Shown piece by piece: positions 9,584 through 19,211 of a stretch of DNA of 64,000 nt (the stretch's first letter is position 1; every line of letters begins with the position of its first letter). Below the pieces are notes generated by a model. It saw only the letters and a program-made list of their open reading frames with translations. It made no database searches and was not told where the DNA came from. Source of the stretch: Buchnera aphidicola (Thelaxes suberi) (GTDB taxonomy: Bacteria > Pseudomonadota > Gammaproteobacteria > Enterobacterales > Enterobacteriaceae); contig NZ_OZ060389.1 of assembly GCF_964059005.1 (NCBI RefSeq), positions 372,001 to 436,000 on the forward strand, read 5' to 3'. A program made the position numbers and the translations under genes.

Positions 9584-10183
9584 CTAAAATTTATAATATT
9601 TTTTTAAGAAAAGTTGTAAATAATTCATTCCTATTTTTAATGTACAAGAAAATAATATAACATTATTTTTTTTTATGATACTGGTTTCGTTTTTTTTAAA
9701 ATAATTTAATGTTTGTTTTTGCATAGATTTAGATAACTTATCCGATTTTGATAATAAAATTAATATCGGAATATTCCGTTTAGTTAATAAATTTATTATT
9801 TTATAATCTTGGCATCTTAAACATCGTCGAATATCTACAATTAATATTACAGCTTTTAAAGATTTTCTATTATGTAAATATTTTAAGATTAATTCATCAA
9901 TTTTTATTTTTAAATTTTTAGCAATATTTGCATATCCATAACCAGGTAAATCCACTAGATATTTTGTGTTTTGAATTTTAAAAAAATTAATAGTACGAGT
10001 ATTTCCAGGGCTCTTACTAGTACGTGCAATTTTTTTTTTATTTATTATCGTATTAATAATACTAGATTTTCCAGAATTAGAATATCCTATAAATGCAATT
10101 TCATCATTATTATCAGTTTTTAACTGTTTAATATTAGTAATACTTTGATAAAAAAATGTTGATTGATAATAATCTATTACCAT
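9584..10183 (-). CDS. engB: Ribosome biogenesis GTP-binding protein EngB (YihA/YsxC)
   Basis: EngB is a small essential GTPase that assists assembly of the large ribosomal subunit. The 199 residues contain G1 GYSNSGKSS at 33-41, the switch region ARTSKSPGNTRTINFF, G3 DLPGYGYA and G4 LSKSDKLS. The ATG has a clear Shine-Dalgarno (AAGGAAA). It converges on polA with only 22 bases between the two stop codons, the same neighbour as in E. coli except that spf is missing. Length is a little under E. coli (210). It is confidently assigned. Confidence 0.95.
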   Translation of the reverse strand: MVIDYYQSTFFYQSITNIKQLKTDNNDEIAFIGYSNSGKSSIINTIINKKKIARTSKSPGNTRTINFFKIQNTKYLVDLPGYGYANIAKNLKIKIDELILKYLHNRKSLKAVILIVDIRRCLRCQDYKIINLLTKRNIPILILLSKSDKLSKSMQKQTLNYFKKNETSIIKKNNVILFSCTLKIGMNYLQLFLKKYYKF

Positions 10184-10448
10184 ATAATTTCCTTTTTTAA
10201 TAAAAAAATAAAAATTTTTTTTAAATGATATTAAAACATTAATTAAATTTAATTATTTGACAAAAATAATCTATAGAACATAAACAAATTTATACTATAA
10301 TAACTTTAATCTTATACTTTAAGATAAAAATATTTTATTATTATTTAAATATATTAATATCTTGTTTTTAATTTAATCTAATAAATAATTAGTTAAGTTG
10401 CATTAAAATAAATTAGATAAAAAGTATATCATACAAGAGACTAAATAC
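10184..10448. promoter_or_regulatory. Divergent spacer between engB and typA
   Basis: This A+T-rich spacer must hold the divergent promoters of engB and typA. A perfect TTGACA occurs near 10257-10262 on the plus strand, but no well-placed -10 follows it at 16-18 bases. TATACTATAAT lies further on, near 10292. I see no ORF or RNA gene. Confidence 0.35.
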
Positions 10449-12272
10449 ATGCATACAGAACTACGAAATATAGCTATTATTGCACATGTTGATCACGGTA
10501 AAACTACTTTAGTAGATAAATTATTAGAACAATCAAATAATTTAAAATATCAAAAAACACAATTAAATCGTGCTATGGATTCTAATATATTAGAAAAGGA
10601 GAGAGGTATTACAATAACTTCAAAACATGCAGCTTTGTTTTGGAAAAATTACAGAATTAATATCATTGATACTCCTGGCCATGCTGATTTTGGAGGGGAA
10701 GTTGAACGAGTAATGTCTATGGTTGATTCAGTACTATTAATTATTGATGCAATAGATGGACCCATGCCTCAAACGCGATTTGTTACACAAAAAGCTTTTA
10801 ATTACAATATTCAACCAATTGTTGTAATTAATAAAATTGATAGAGAAAATGCACGACCTGAATGGGTTTTAGATCAAGTATTGGATTTATTTATTAACTT
10901 AAATGCAAACGATAATCAGCTTGACTTTCCAGTCGTATATACCTCAGCAATAAAAGGTATATCAGGATTTGATTTAAATAACATGAAAAGTAACATGGAT
11001 TCACTGTTTGAAACAATAATCAAATTTTCACCCTCTCCTCAAGTTAATCCTAAGGGTGATTTTAAAATGCAAATTTCGCAACTAGATTATGACAATTATT
11101 TAGGAACGATAGGAATTGGAAAAATACAAGAAGGAAGTGTAAAAATTAATCAGCAAATTAATATTATTAATACAGAAAATTTCGTTTATCAAAGTAAAAT
11201 TAACAAAATTTTAAATTATGTAGGATTAGAAAGACAGGAAAGTCAACTAGCACAAGCAGGAGATATTATTGGAATAACTGGTCCAAATATAATTAATGTT
11301 TCTGATACTATATGTGATATAAATAATGTTATTCCTTTTCCAAAACTAAAAGTTGATAAACCTACTGTTAAAATGTTTATGTCAGTTAATACCTCTCCAT
11401 TTTGTGGAAAAGAAGGAAAATTTGTTACATCTAGACAAATTTATAAACGTTTGAAAAAAGAAGAAAAACATAATATTGCTTTAAAAGTTGAAGAAACTAA
11501 TAATGCTAATGTATTCTGCGTTTCTGGAAGAGGTGAATTACATTTATCAATACTAATTGAAAATATGAGAAGAGAAGGATTTGAAATAGCAGTTTCTCGT
11601 CCAAATGTAATTTTTAAAAAAAAAAATGATATAGAAAAAGAACCGTACGAAAATGTTACATTAGATATAGAATCAATCCATCAAGGATTATTAATGCAAT
11701 TATTAGGAGAAAGAAAGGGAAAAATTATAGACATCTCTCCTATAATCAATAATAGAATCAGATTAAATTACATACTTTCTAGTCGATCTTTAATAGGTTT
11801 TAGAAATGAATTTTTAACAATTACATCTGGTACTGGTTTATTTTATGCGGCTTTTAGTCATTATGATCTTGTTCAAGATAACAATATTGGACAAAGAAAA
11901 AATGGAGTATTAATTGCAAATAAAACGGGAATCGCGGTGTCATTTGCTTTATTTCATTTACAAGAAAGGGGGAAAATTTTTTTAAATCATGGTGAAAAAG
12001 TATACGAAGGTCAAATTATTGGAATACATAATAGAAATAATGATTTAACCGTTAATTGTTTGACTGGCAAAAAATTAACTAATATGCGAGCTTCCGGTTC
12101 TGATGAAGCTATTATGTTAGTTCCTCCAATAAAAATGAGTCTTGAACAAGCAATTGGTTTTATTAATGATGATGAATTAATAGAAGTCACACCTAATTCT
12201 ATTCGATTACGGAAAAGATTTTTAACAGAAACTGAAAGAAAAAAATTTAGTAAAAAAAATAAATCGTGTTAA
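10449..12272 (+). CDS. typA: Translational GTPase TypA/BipA
   Basis: TypA (BipA) is an EF-G-like ribosome-binding GTPase linked to stress adaptation and ribosome assembly. The 607 residues match E. coli TypA (607). The G domain shows AHVDHGKTT at 12-20, [30 protein letters not shown] and [10 protein letters not shown]. Domain II follows, then the EF-G-like domains III and V. The unique C-terminal domain contains [14 protein letters not shown] and ends near RLRKRFLTE. The start ATG has an AAGAGA ribosome-binding site. A clean hairpin just after the stop probably ends the transcript. Confidence 0.97.
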   Translation: MHTELRNIAIIAHVDHGKTTLVDKLLEQSNNLKYQKTQLNRAMDSNILEKERGITITSKHAALFWKNYRINIIDTPGHADFGGEVERVMSMVDSVLLIIDAIDGPMPQTRFVTQKAFNYNIQPIVVINKIDRENARPEWVLDQVLDLFINLNANDNQLDFPVVYTSAIKGISGFDLNNMKSNMDSLFETIIKFSPSPQVNPKGDFKMQISQLDYDNYLGTIGIGKIQEGSVKINQQINIINTENFVYQSKINKILNYVGLERQESQLAQAGDIIGITGPNIINVSDTICDINNVIPFPKLKVDKPTVKMFMSVNTSPFCGKEGKFVTSRQIYKRLKKEEKHNIALKVEETNNANVFCVSGRGELHLSILIENMRREGFEIAVSRPNVIFKKKNDIEKEPYENVTLDIESIHQGLLMQLLGERKGKIIDISPIINNRIRLNYILSSRSLIGFRNEFLTITSGTGLFYAAFSHYDLVQDNNIGQRKNGVLIANKTGIAVSFALFHLQERGKIFLNHGEKVYEGQIIGIHNRNNDLTVNCLTGKKLTNMRASGSDEAIMLVPPIKMSLEQAIGFINDDELIEVTPNSIRLRKRFLTETERKKFSKKNKSC

Positions 12273-12279
12273 AATATTT

Positions 12280-12305
12280 GGATAGATAAAATCTATCCTT
12301 TATAT
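12280..12305 (+). terminator. Likely intrinsic terminator of typA
   Basis: A perfect 8-bp hairpin with a 3-base loop (GGATAGAT, AAA, ATCTATCC) starts eight bases after the typA stop and is followed by TTTATAT. It lies between convergent typA and gmk. Its position and unusual G/C content for this genome support terminator function, though the following T tract is short. Confidence 0.65.
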
Positions 12306-12368
12306 ATAAAAATATAAAAAATTTTAATTAATGTATTTATATAAAAAAAAATTATTTATTTTAAATAT

Positions 12369-12998
12369 TTATTTAATACAACATAAAGATTTAATTAATT
12401 CATCAATATTATATTTTTGATAATATAATGATAATCGATGAGAAATAATAATACTTTTTAAATCAGATACTGCTTTTGTAAAATTGTCGTTAACAATTAA
12501 ATAATCATATTCTTTGTAATGACTTATTTCAAAAACCGCTTTTTTTATTCTATGTTTAATATCAAGATCTGTATTTTGACCTCTTTTTTTCAAACGATTA
12601 TATAATTCTAATTTAGAAGGGGGAAGTATAAAAATACTGATAGAATGAGAGAAATAATTTCTTATTTGTCGAGCTCCTTGCCAATCTATATCTAAAATTA
12701 CATCATTTCCTTCTGATAACATTTTTTCAATTAAAATACGAGAAGTTCCATAATAATTATTAAAAACAACAGCATATTCTAAAAATATATTCTTATTAAT
12801 CATTGTTTCAAATTTTTTTTTAGAAATAAAATAATAATGTTGTCCTTCTTTTTCTCCTGGACGCATACTACGAGTAGTATAAGAAATAGATGATCGTGCA
12901 TTAAATCCCCATTTCGTTGATAAAAAAGAAGATATTAAGCTTGATTTTCCTGTTCCACTAGGTGCTGAAATTATAAAACATATTCCGGATTTTATCAT
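12369..12998 (-). CDS. gmk: Guanylate kinase
   Basis: Guanylate kinase phosphorylates GMP/dGMP to GDP/dGDP. It has 209 residues (E. coli 207). The P-loop is SAPSGTGKSS at 11-20, followed by the GMP-binding TTRSMRPGEKEGQHYYF, the FNNYYGTSR segment, DIDWQGARQI and the lid-domain arginines in LKKRGQ and HRIKKA. The protein begins directly with MIKSGICFIISAPSG, so the start is well supported. It is convergent with typA and lies downstream of ygfZ on the same strand. Confidence 0.96.
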   Translation of the reverse strand: MIKSGICFIISAPSGTGKSSLISSFLSTKWGFNARSSISYTTRSMRPGEKEGQHYYFISKKKFETMINKNIFLEYAVVFNNYYGTSRILIEKMLSEGNDVILDIDWQGARQIRNYFSHSISIFILPPSKLELYNRLKKRGQNTDLDIKHRIKKAVFEISHYKEYDYLIVNDNFTKAVSDLKSIIISHRLSLYYQKYNIDELIKSLCCIK

Positions 12999-13067
12999 TT
13001 TTCTAATAAATATTTTAAAAAGGGTTATATGAAATACGGAATAAAAATATTATAAAAAATAATATTA

Positions 13068-14051
13068 TTAAAATATTTTATTTATTTTAAAATAAATTTT
13101 TTCTAAACCTTCTACTCTAAATATTTTTTTTTTATCTAAATTATTTTTTAAAATACATTGTATCCAAATTTTATTCTGTTTCGTAAAAGAAACAGCTAAT
13201 ACTTTACCAGCTATTAACCAATTAAAATTTTCTTGATATTCTACACATTTTCTTTGAAAATAAAAAAAATCTGTTGTCTGATGAACAGGTAATATGCATG
13301 TCATACTTTTTAACCAAAATAATGAATATTTTACTTTAGATTTAAATTTTAATCTGGCTATTGCTTCCTGTCCATAATAGCATCCCTTATCAAAATCAAT
13401 ACCTTTTAAAGATTCTAAATTAGTATGTAAAGCAATGATTTTAGAACAATTTTTTTTATCTATAATTGGGAATCCAGAATCAATTGCATAACTTAACCAT
13501 ATGTTATTTAATATTTTTTCGTTACATGATTTTATTTTTATATTAAAATTATATAATTTATTTTTTTTTATTAATATTAAAAATCGATTTTTTTTTCTTT
13601 CTAAACGTAAAATCATTCCATATTCAAAAATATTTATACTATCTTTTGTATTTGTAACTTTTATTTTAAAACAACTATAAATTTGTTGATCAGTATACCC
13701 TTGAATACCTAATATAAAATAATTAGTTTCTTCAGAAATATTAACTTTAGAAAACATTGCATATCTTTTTAATTCATTGATTTGATATTCTGTTACGCTT
13801 TTTCTTTGTATATAAGCATATCCTTTTTGGAAAGGAAAAATAATCAAAATACTGATTACTTTACCATAAATATTACAATGCGAACCAATCATATAAGTAT
13901 TATTATGTATATTTTTTATATTGATAGATAACATATTTTGTAAAAAATTTTTTGATTCAATGCCTTGTACTGAAACACATGACCAATCAGTAAGATGAGT
14001 ACAATCAACTACTGTATTATAATTTTTAATTTCATCAAATTTTTTTATCAT
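13068..14051 (-). CDS. ygfZ: Folate-binding protein YgfZ (tRNA-modifying / Fe-S maintenance)
   Basis: YgfZ is a folate-dependent protein related to GcvT that supports Fe-S enzymes such as MiaB, which is also encoded in this window. The diagnostic motif KGCYYGQEAIARLKFKSK begins at residue 222 with the conserved Cys at 224. The N-terminal WSCVSVQGIESKNFLQNMLS is also typical. Length is 327 residues, the same size as E. coli (326). The gene is divergent from prfB and upstream of gmk. Sequence drift is high outside the motif, as is common for Buchnera YgfZ, but no stop or frameshift is present. Confidence 0.93.
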   Translation of the reverse strand: MIKKFDEIKNYNTVVDCTHLTDWSCVSVQGIESKNFLQNMLSINIKNIHNNTYMIGSHCNIYGKVISILIIFPFQKGYAYIQRKSVTEYQINELKRYAMFSKVNISEETNYFILGIQGYTDQQIYSCFKIKVTNTKDSINIFEYGMILRLERKKNRFLILIKKNKLYNFNIKIKSCNEKILNNIWLSYAIDSGFPIIDKKNCSKIIALHTNLESLKGIDFDKGCYYGQEAIARLKFKSKVKYSLFWLKSMTCILPVHQTTDFFYFQRKCVEYQENFNWLIAGKVLAVSFTKQNKIWIQCILKNNLDKKKIFRVEGLEKIYFKINKIF

Positions 14052-14180
14052 ATATAATTAATATTCTTATTAAATTAATAAATTTTTTATAAAAGACTAT
14101 TATTAAAAATAAAATTTTAATTTTATTTTTAATAATAATATAAATACAATATTATACTATAAACAATGAGGCAAAACATT

Positions 14181-15282
14181 ATGATAGAAAAAAAATTAAT
14201 AAAAAAATTACAAGATTTGCAACAACAAGAAAAAATATTAAAGAGGCGTCTTTGAATATAATCATAAGAAAATAAGAATAGAAGAAATTAATATTAAATT
14301 ATCTAATCCTAAATATTGGGATAATCCAAGTATTACCTATAATTTGTATAAAGAAAAGCAAAAAATAGAAAAAATAGTATTAAGCTTAAAAAAGATAAGT
14401 AGTATAATAAAAAAAAACATGGTTTTAATTCAAAAAAATGGTTCAATTAATAATATGCAAAAAAATAATAATATCATCGAATTAGATTTAGAAAAAGTAA
14501 ATCGTATTATTAAAAAACTTGATTTGTATACTATGTTCCAAAAAAAAACCGATGTTTTAAATTGCTATCTTGATATTCAATCCGGATCAGGGGGGCTAGA
14601 TGCTCAAAATTGGGCTAAAATACTATTACGCATGTACTTAAAATGGATAAATAAAAAGGGTTTTAAATCATTAATTATTGAAGAAACGGGAAGTGATAGT
14701 GATGGAATTAAATCAGCTACTATATATGTATCCGGACCATATGCTTATGGATGGTTGAGAACAGAAACTGGAATTCATCGATTAGTACGACAAAGCCCAT
14801 TTAATTCTACTAAAAAAAGACACACTTCTTTTTGTTCTATTTTTGTTTATCCAGAAATACAAGATGACAAAAAAAAAATAAATATCAAAAATAATGAATT
14901 AAGAATAGATGTATACAGATCCTCAGGAGCAGGAGGTCAACATGTTAATAAGACCGAATCTGCGGTACGTATTACTCATATTCCTACCGGTATTGTGACA
15001 CAATCTCAAAATGACCGATCTCAACATAAAAACAAAAATCAAGCATTAAAACAAATGATTTCTAAACTAAATCAATTAGACATACAAAACCAAAATATTA
15101 AAAAAAAAATATCAGAAAAATCAAAAGCAGATATCAGATGGGGTAATCAAATAAGATCATATATTTTAGATGACGCTCGCATTAAAGATATAAGAACAGG
15201 AATAGAAACAACAAATATTCAAGAAGTACTTAATGGAAATTTAGACCAATTTATTATAAGCAGTTTAAAAATTGGATTATGA
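14181..15282 (+). CDS. prfB: Peptide chain release factor 2, with programmed +1 frameshift
   Basis: RF2 recognises UGA and UAA stops and triggers peptide release. Translation starts at ATG 14181 and meets an in-frame UGA at codon 25 (14253-14255). A +1 shift at CUU-U joins the second frame, which continues to the stop at 15282, giving 366 residues (E. coli 365). The joined protein has the SPF stop-recognition tripeptide in VRQSPFNS and the catalytic GGQ at about residues 251-253 (SSGAGGQHVNKTESAV). lysS follows 13 bases later, the same operon as in E. coli. An annotation beginning only after the shift, for example at 14344, would lose the first 54 residues. Confidence 0.95.
14241..14256 (+). 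promoter_or_regulatory. prfB: Programmed +1 frameshift site of prfB (autoregulation)
   Basis: The site reads AAG AGG CGT CTT TGA A. It has an internal Shine-Dalgarno-like AAGAGG, a three-base spacer, the slippery CUU and the UGA stop, in the same arrangement as the E. coli recoding site. Low RF2 makes ribosomes pause at UGA and slip +1, so RF2 controls its own synthesis. Confidence 0.93.
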
Positions 15283-15295
15283 GGATTAATATTAT

Positions 15296-16816
15296 ATGAA
15301 AGAAAAAAAAGTTATCTGCACTAATGATAAAGAAAATAAACATAAAGAAATGGAAATAAGGAAATTAAAATTATATAAAATGAAAAAAAAAGGATTTAAT
15401 TTTCCTAATCATTTTAAACCTAATAATACCATTAAAAATATAAAAAAAAAATATAAAAAATTAACTAAAGAAATAATTAAAGAACTTGCAATTTTTGTAC
15501 ATTTAGCAGGTAGAATAATTTTTAAAAGAATTATGGGTAAAGCATCTTTTTTTACCATACAAGATGCATCTTATAATATACAAATATACTTAAAAAAAAA
15601 CATATTGTTACATGATAATTATGAAGAACACATATATAATCTTGATATAGGAGATTTTATTGGAATACAAGGACAATTATTTAAAACAAAAACAGATGAA
15701 TTAACCGTACGATGCACACATTTAATTCTTTTAAATAAATCGATACATCCATTACCAGATAAATTCCATGGTTTAATTAATAAAGAGATAAAATATCGAA
15801 AAAGATATATTGATCTAATATCAAGTGCAACACAATTTAGAATATTCGAAAAAAGATTTAAAATAATTGAATTAATTCGTAAATTTATGATAAAAAATAA
15901 ATTTTTAGAAGTAGAAACTCCTATGTTACACAATATTCCCGGAGGTGCTAATGCTCGTCCATTTACTACGCATCATAATAATTTAAATTCTAAAATGTAT
16001 TTAAGAATATCTCCAGAATTATATTTAAAAAAATTAATTATCGGAGGTTTTAATAAAATTTTTGAAATGAATAGAAATTTTAGAAATGAAGGAGTTTCAA
16101 GCAAACATAATCCTGAATTTACAATGATTGAAATATATCAAACTTATACATCATATAAAGATATGATGATATTAATAGAAAAATTATTTAAATATGTTAC
16201 TTTAAAAGTATTAAAAAATAATATTATTACATTTAATAATAATAATTTTGATATAAGTAAAAATTTTGAAGTTTTAACAATGAAAAACGCAATTATTAAA
16301 TTTAATTCTCAAATAACATTGCAAGATTTAACTAATTATGTAACATTAACAAACATTCTAAATCGATTTGAAATAAAAGTAAAAAAAGAATGGACATTAG
16401 AAAAAATACAATCAAAATTATTCGAAGTTGATACTGAAAAAAAAATTATTAATCCTACATTTATTACAGAATATCCTATAGATATATCTCCATTAGCAAG
16501 AAAATCTGATAGTAACAATCATTTAACTGATCGATTTGAATTATTTATTGGAGGAATGGAAATAGCAAATGGTTTTTCAGAATTAAATGACTATGAAGAC
16601 CAAAAAAAAAGATTCGAGTCACAATTAAAAATAAAAAATTTTAAAGACGAAAATGCAAAATTTTTTTATGATCAAGAATATATTACAGCATTAGAATATG
16701 GATTACCTCCTACATCAGGATTAGGTATAGGAATTGATCGATTTGTCATGTTATTAACTAATAAAATAAACATTCGTGATGTAATATTATTCCCTACATT
16801 AAAAAAATCTGAATAA
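15296..16816 (+). CDS. lysS: Lysyl-tRNA synthetase (class II)
   Basis: LysS charges tRNA-Lys. It has 506 residues (E. coli 505). The N-terminal OB-fold tRNA-binding domain runs to about residue 145. The class II catalytic core shows motif 2 in FRNEGVSSKHNPEFTMIEIY and motif 3 in PPTSGLGIGIDRFVMLL. ETPMLHNIPGGANARPF and GGMEIANGFSELND are also characteristic. A GAGGA overlapping the prfB stop serves as the ribosome-binding site, so prfB and lysS form one operon. The N-terminus is lysine-rich and poorly conserved, leaving slight doubt about the exact start. Confidence 0.96.
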   Translation: MKEKKVICTNDKENKHKEMEIRKLKLYKMKKKGFNFPNHFKPNNTIKNIKKKYKKLTKEIIKELAIFVHLAGRIIFKRIMGKASFFTIQDASYNIQIYLKKNILLHDNYEEHIYNLDIGDFIGIQGQLFKTKTDELTVRCTHLILLNKSIHPLPDKFHGLINKEIKYRKRYIDLISSATQFRIFEKRFKIIELIRKFMIKNKFLEVETPMLHNIPGGANARPFTTHHNNLNSKMYLRISPELYLKKLIIGGFNKIFEMNRNFRNEGVSSKHNPEFTMIEIYQTYTSYKDMMILIEKLFKYVTLKVLKNNIITFNNNNFDISKNFEVLTMKNAIIKFNSQITLQDLTNYVTLTNILNRFEIKVKKEWTLEKIQSKLFEVDTEKKIINPTFITEYPIDISPLARKSDSNNHLTDRFELFIGGMEIANGFSELNDYEDQKKRFESQLKIKNFKDENAKFFYDQEYITALEYGLPPTSGLGIGIDRFVMLLTNKINIRDVILFPTLKKSE

Positions 16817-16928
16817 ATTAACTAACTTAGTTTTAAATAATATAATTCATATTATATTTTAAATAAATTAAAGATAAGTAATTTATAGATTACAAAAGCA
16901 ATTCATATAAAAAATATATAAGGAAATT

Positions 16929-18182
16929 ATGCATAATTTAACACAAAATTATAAATATTCTTTTTCTTCTTGTGAATTATTAAATTTTATTAATAATAAT
17001 GATACTCCTTTTTGGGTATATGATCACAATATTATTATAAAAAAAATTCAATTATTAAAAAAATTTGATACTATTCGATTTGCTCAAAAAGCTTGTTCCA
17101 ATATACATATACTAAATATAATGAAGCAAAATGATGTCAAAGTTGATGCTGTTTCTTATGGAGAAATTAAAAGGGCAATATTAGCAGGATTTATTCCTAA
17201 TAACAACGATATTATTTTTACTTCCGATATTATAGATAAAAAAACCTTATCACTTGTTACAAAACTCAATATACCTGTTAATATTGGGTCTATTGACATG
17301 CTACATCAGTTAGGAAAATGTTCTCCTAATCATAAAATATGGATTAGAATCAATCCAGGATTTGGATATGGTCATAATAAGAAAACAAATACAGGAGGAG
17401 ATAATAGTAAACATGGTATTTTATTTCCTGAACAAACATTAGATATTATAAAGAAATATAATTTTGAATTAGTTGGTATTCATATGCATATAGGTTCTGG
17501 AGTAAATTATAAACATTTAAAAAAAGTATGTAATTCTATGTTTCATCAAATATGCACTTTAAATCAAAATATTCAATACATATCTGCAGGAGGAGGATTA
17601 TCTATTCCCTATAAAACAAATGAAAAAGAAATAGATATAAATAATTATTTCCAAGAATGGAATGAAACAAAAAAAAAAATAGAAAAACGTTTAGGACATT
17701 CAATTACTCTGGAAATAGAGCCTGGAAGATTTTTAGTAGCAGAATCAGGAATTCTTGTATGTCAAGTTTATTCGATTAAAAAAACTAATTTATTTAAATT
17801 TGTACTAACTGATGCAGGATTTAATGACTTAATGAGGCCTGTAATGTATGGAAGCTATCATTATATTTCTATTATAGCAGGTGATAATAGAAAAATTAAT
17901 CAAGAAAATTTATATGATACAGTTATTGGGGGGCCATTATGTGAATCTGGAGATATTTTTACTCAAGATAATAATGGTAATATTATGTCTAGAAAATTAC
18001 CTAAAATTCATGTTGGAGATTATTTAATATTTCATCAAGTAGGAGCATATGGATCTTCAATGTCATCTAATTATAATAGCCGACCATTAATATCTGAATT
18101 TTTATTTACAGAAAAAAAATTCAAACAAATAAGAAGACCACAAAAAATTGAAGATTTAATTCAGCTCGAACAAAAAATATAA
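16929..18182 (+). CDS. lysA: Diaminopimelate decarboxylase
   Basis: LysA performs the last step of lysine synthesis, meso-diaminopimelate to L-lysine, using PLP. Lysine is an amino acid that Buchnera supplies to its aphid host. The PLP lysine is K54 in RFAQKACSNIHIL. HMHIGSGVN, the glycine loop SAGGGLSIPY, EIEPGRFLVAESG and the substrate-binding CESGDIF are present. Length is 417 residues (E. coli 420). It has a strong AAGGA ribosome-binding site seven bases before the ATG. It works with asd, also in this window, which makes the shared precursor. Confidence 0.96.
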   Translation: MHNLTQNYKYSFSSCELLNFINNNDTPFWVYDHNIIIKKIQLLKKFDTIRFAQKACSNIHILNIMKQNDVKVDAVSYGEIKRAILAGFIPNNNDIIFTSDIIDKKTLSLVTKLNIPVNIGSIDMLHQLGKCSPNHKIWIRINPGFGYGHNKKTNTGGDNSKHGILFPEQTLDIIKKYNFELVGIHMHIGSGVNYKHLKKVCNSMFHQICTLNQNIQYISAGGGLSIPYKTNEKEIDINNYFQEWNETKKKIEKRLGHSITLEIEPGRFLVAESGILVCQVYSIKKTNLFKFVLTDAGFNDLMRPVMYGSYHYISIIAGDNRKINQENLYDTVIGGPLCESGDIFTQDNNGNIMSRKLPKIHVGDYLIFHQVGAYGSSMSSNYNSRPLISEFLFTEKKFKQIRRPQKIEDLIQLEQKI

Positions 18183-18266
18183 TTAATTAATTAATATATT
18201 GTTTTAAATAAAATTTTAATTTTAAATTTAATTAAAATATTTCTAAATTTTTACATTAATTATTTC

Positions 18267-18292
18267 AAAAAAAAAAAAAAAAAAAAAAAAAA
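18267..18292 (+). repeat. Uninterrupted A26 homopolymer upstream of lgt
   Basis: Twenty-six consecutive A residues end 11 bases before the lgt ATG. It is the longest mononucleotide run I found in the window and is non-coding. Length may be inaccurate because such tracts are error-prone in sequencing and replication. Confidence 0.9.
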
Positions 18293-18303
18293 GATATAAA
18301 AAA

Positions 18304-19164
18304 ATGAACATTAAATACTTATTTTTTCATAATATTAATCCTGTCTTTTTTTCTATTGGTTCTATAAAAATTTATTGGTATGGAGTGATGTATGTTATTA
18401 GTTTTTTATTTACTTTATACATTAGTAAATGTATAGCATACCGAACAAAAATACTAAAAAAAAAAGAAATAGATTCACTTTTTAATATCGGTTTTATTGG
18501 ATTGTTAATAGGAGGGAGATTAGGACATGTTATTTTTTATGATAATGATTATTTTTATAAAAATTATTGGTCTATTTTAAAGATATGGGAAGGAGGCATG
18601 TCATTTCATGGAGCGTTAATAGGAATAATTATTTCTTTATTCTATTTTTCTAAAAAATACAATAAAAAATTTTTTGCAATTACTGATTTTATTGCTCCAT
18701 TAGCTCCTTATGGAATTGCTAACGGTAGAATAGGCAATTTTATTAATGGAGAATTATGGGGAAAAGTTACAAATCATACCCCTTTTGCTGTGCTTTTTCC
18801 TCAATCACATAATGCAGACCTAATATTTATAAAAAGTCATCCTATTTTTCAAAATATTATGAATAAATGGCATTCGTTACCTCGTCATCCTTCTCAATTA
18901 TATGAATTCTTTTTTGAAGGAATAATATTATTATTAATATTAAATTTATTAAAAAAAATAAAAACACCATATGGTTTTATTTCCTCATGTTTTTTAATAT
19001 TTTATGGTATTTTTCGAATAATTATGGAATATTTTCGAGATCCTGATTATATTATATATTTTAATTCATTAGAAATTACTGCAGGTCAAATGTTATCTTT
19101 ACCTATGATAATATTAGGTTTTTGTATCTTAATAAAAATTTTTTGTTTAAAAAATAAAAAATAG
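18304..19164 (+). CDS. lgt: Prolipoprotein diacylglyceryl transferase
   Basis: Lgt attaches diacylglycerol to the lipobox cysteine of prolipoproteins in the inner membrane. The 286 residues (E. coli 291) form a multi-span membrane protein. It has the conserved YGVMYVISF and GGRLGHVIFY segments, EGGMSFHGALIG (catalytic histidine region), NGRIGNFINGELWG (Lgt signature with the essential Arg) and RHPSQLYE. CyoA, encoded later in this window, has a lipobox and is a likely substrate. No Shine-Dalgarno precedes the ATG; the 26-A run occupies that region. Confidence 0.95.
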   Translation: MNIKYLFFHNINPVFFSIGSIKIYWYGVMYVISFLFTLYISKCIAYRTKILKKKEIDSLFNIGFIGLLIGGRLGHVIFYDNDYFYKNYWSILKIWEGGMSFHGALIGIIISLFYFSKKYNKKFFAITDFIAPLAPYGIANGRIGNFINGELWGKVTNHTPFAVLFPQSHNADLIFIKSHPIFQNIMNKWHSLPRHPSQLYEFFFEGIILLLILNLLKKIKTPYGFISSCFLIFYGIFRIIMEYFRDPDYIIYFNSLEITAGQMLSLPMIILGFCILIKIFCLKNKK

Positions 19165-19211
19165 TCATAGATAGTTAAAAAAATTACATAAAAAAAAGAA
19201 AAACAAAAAAA

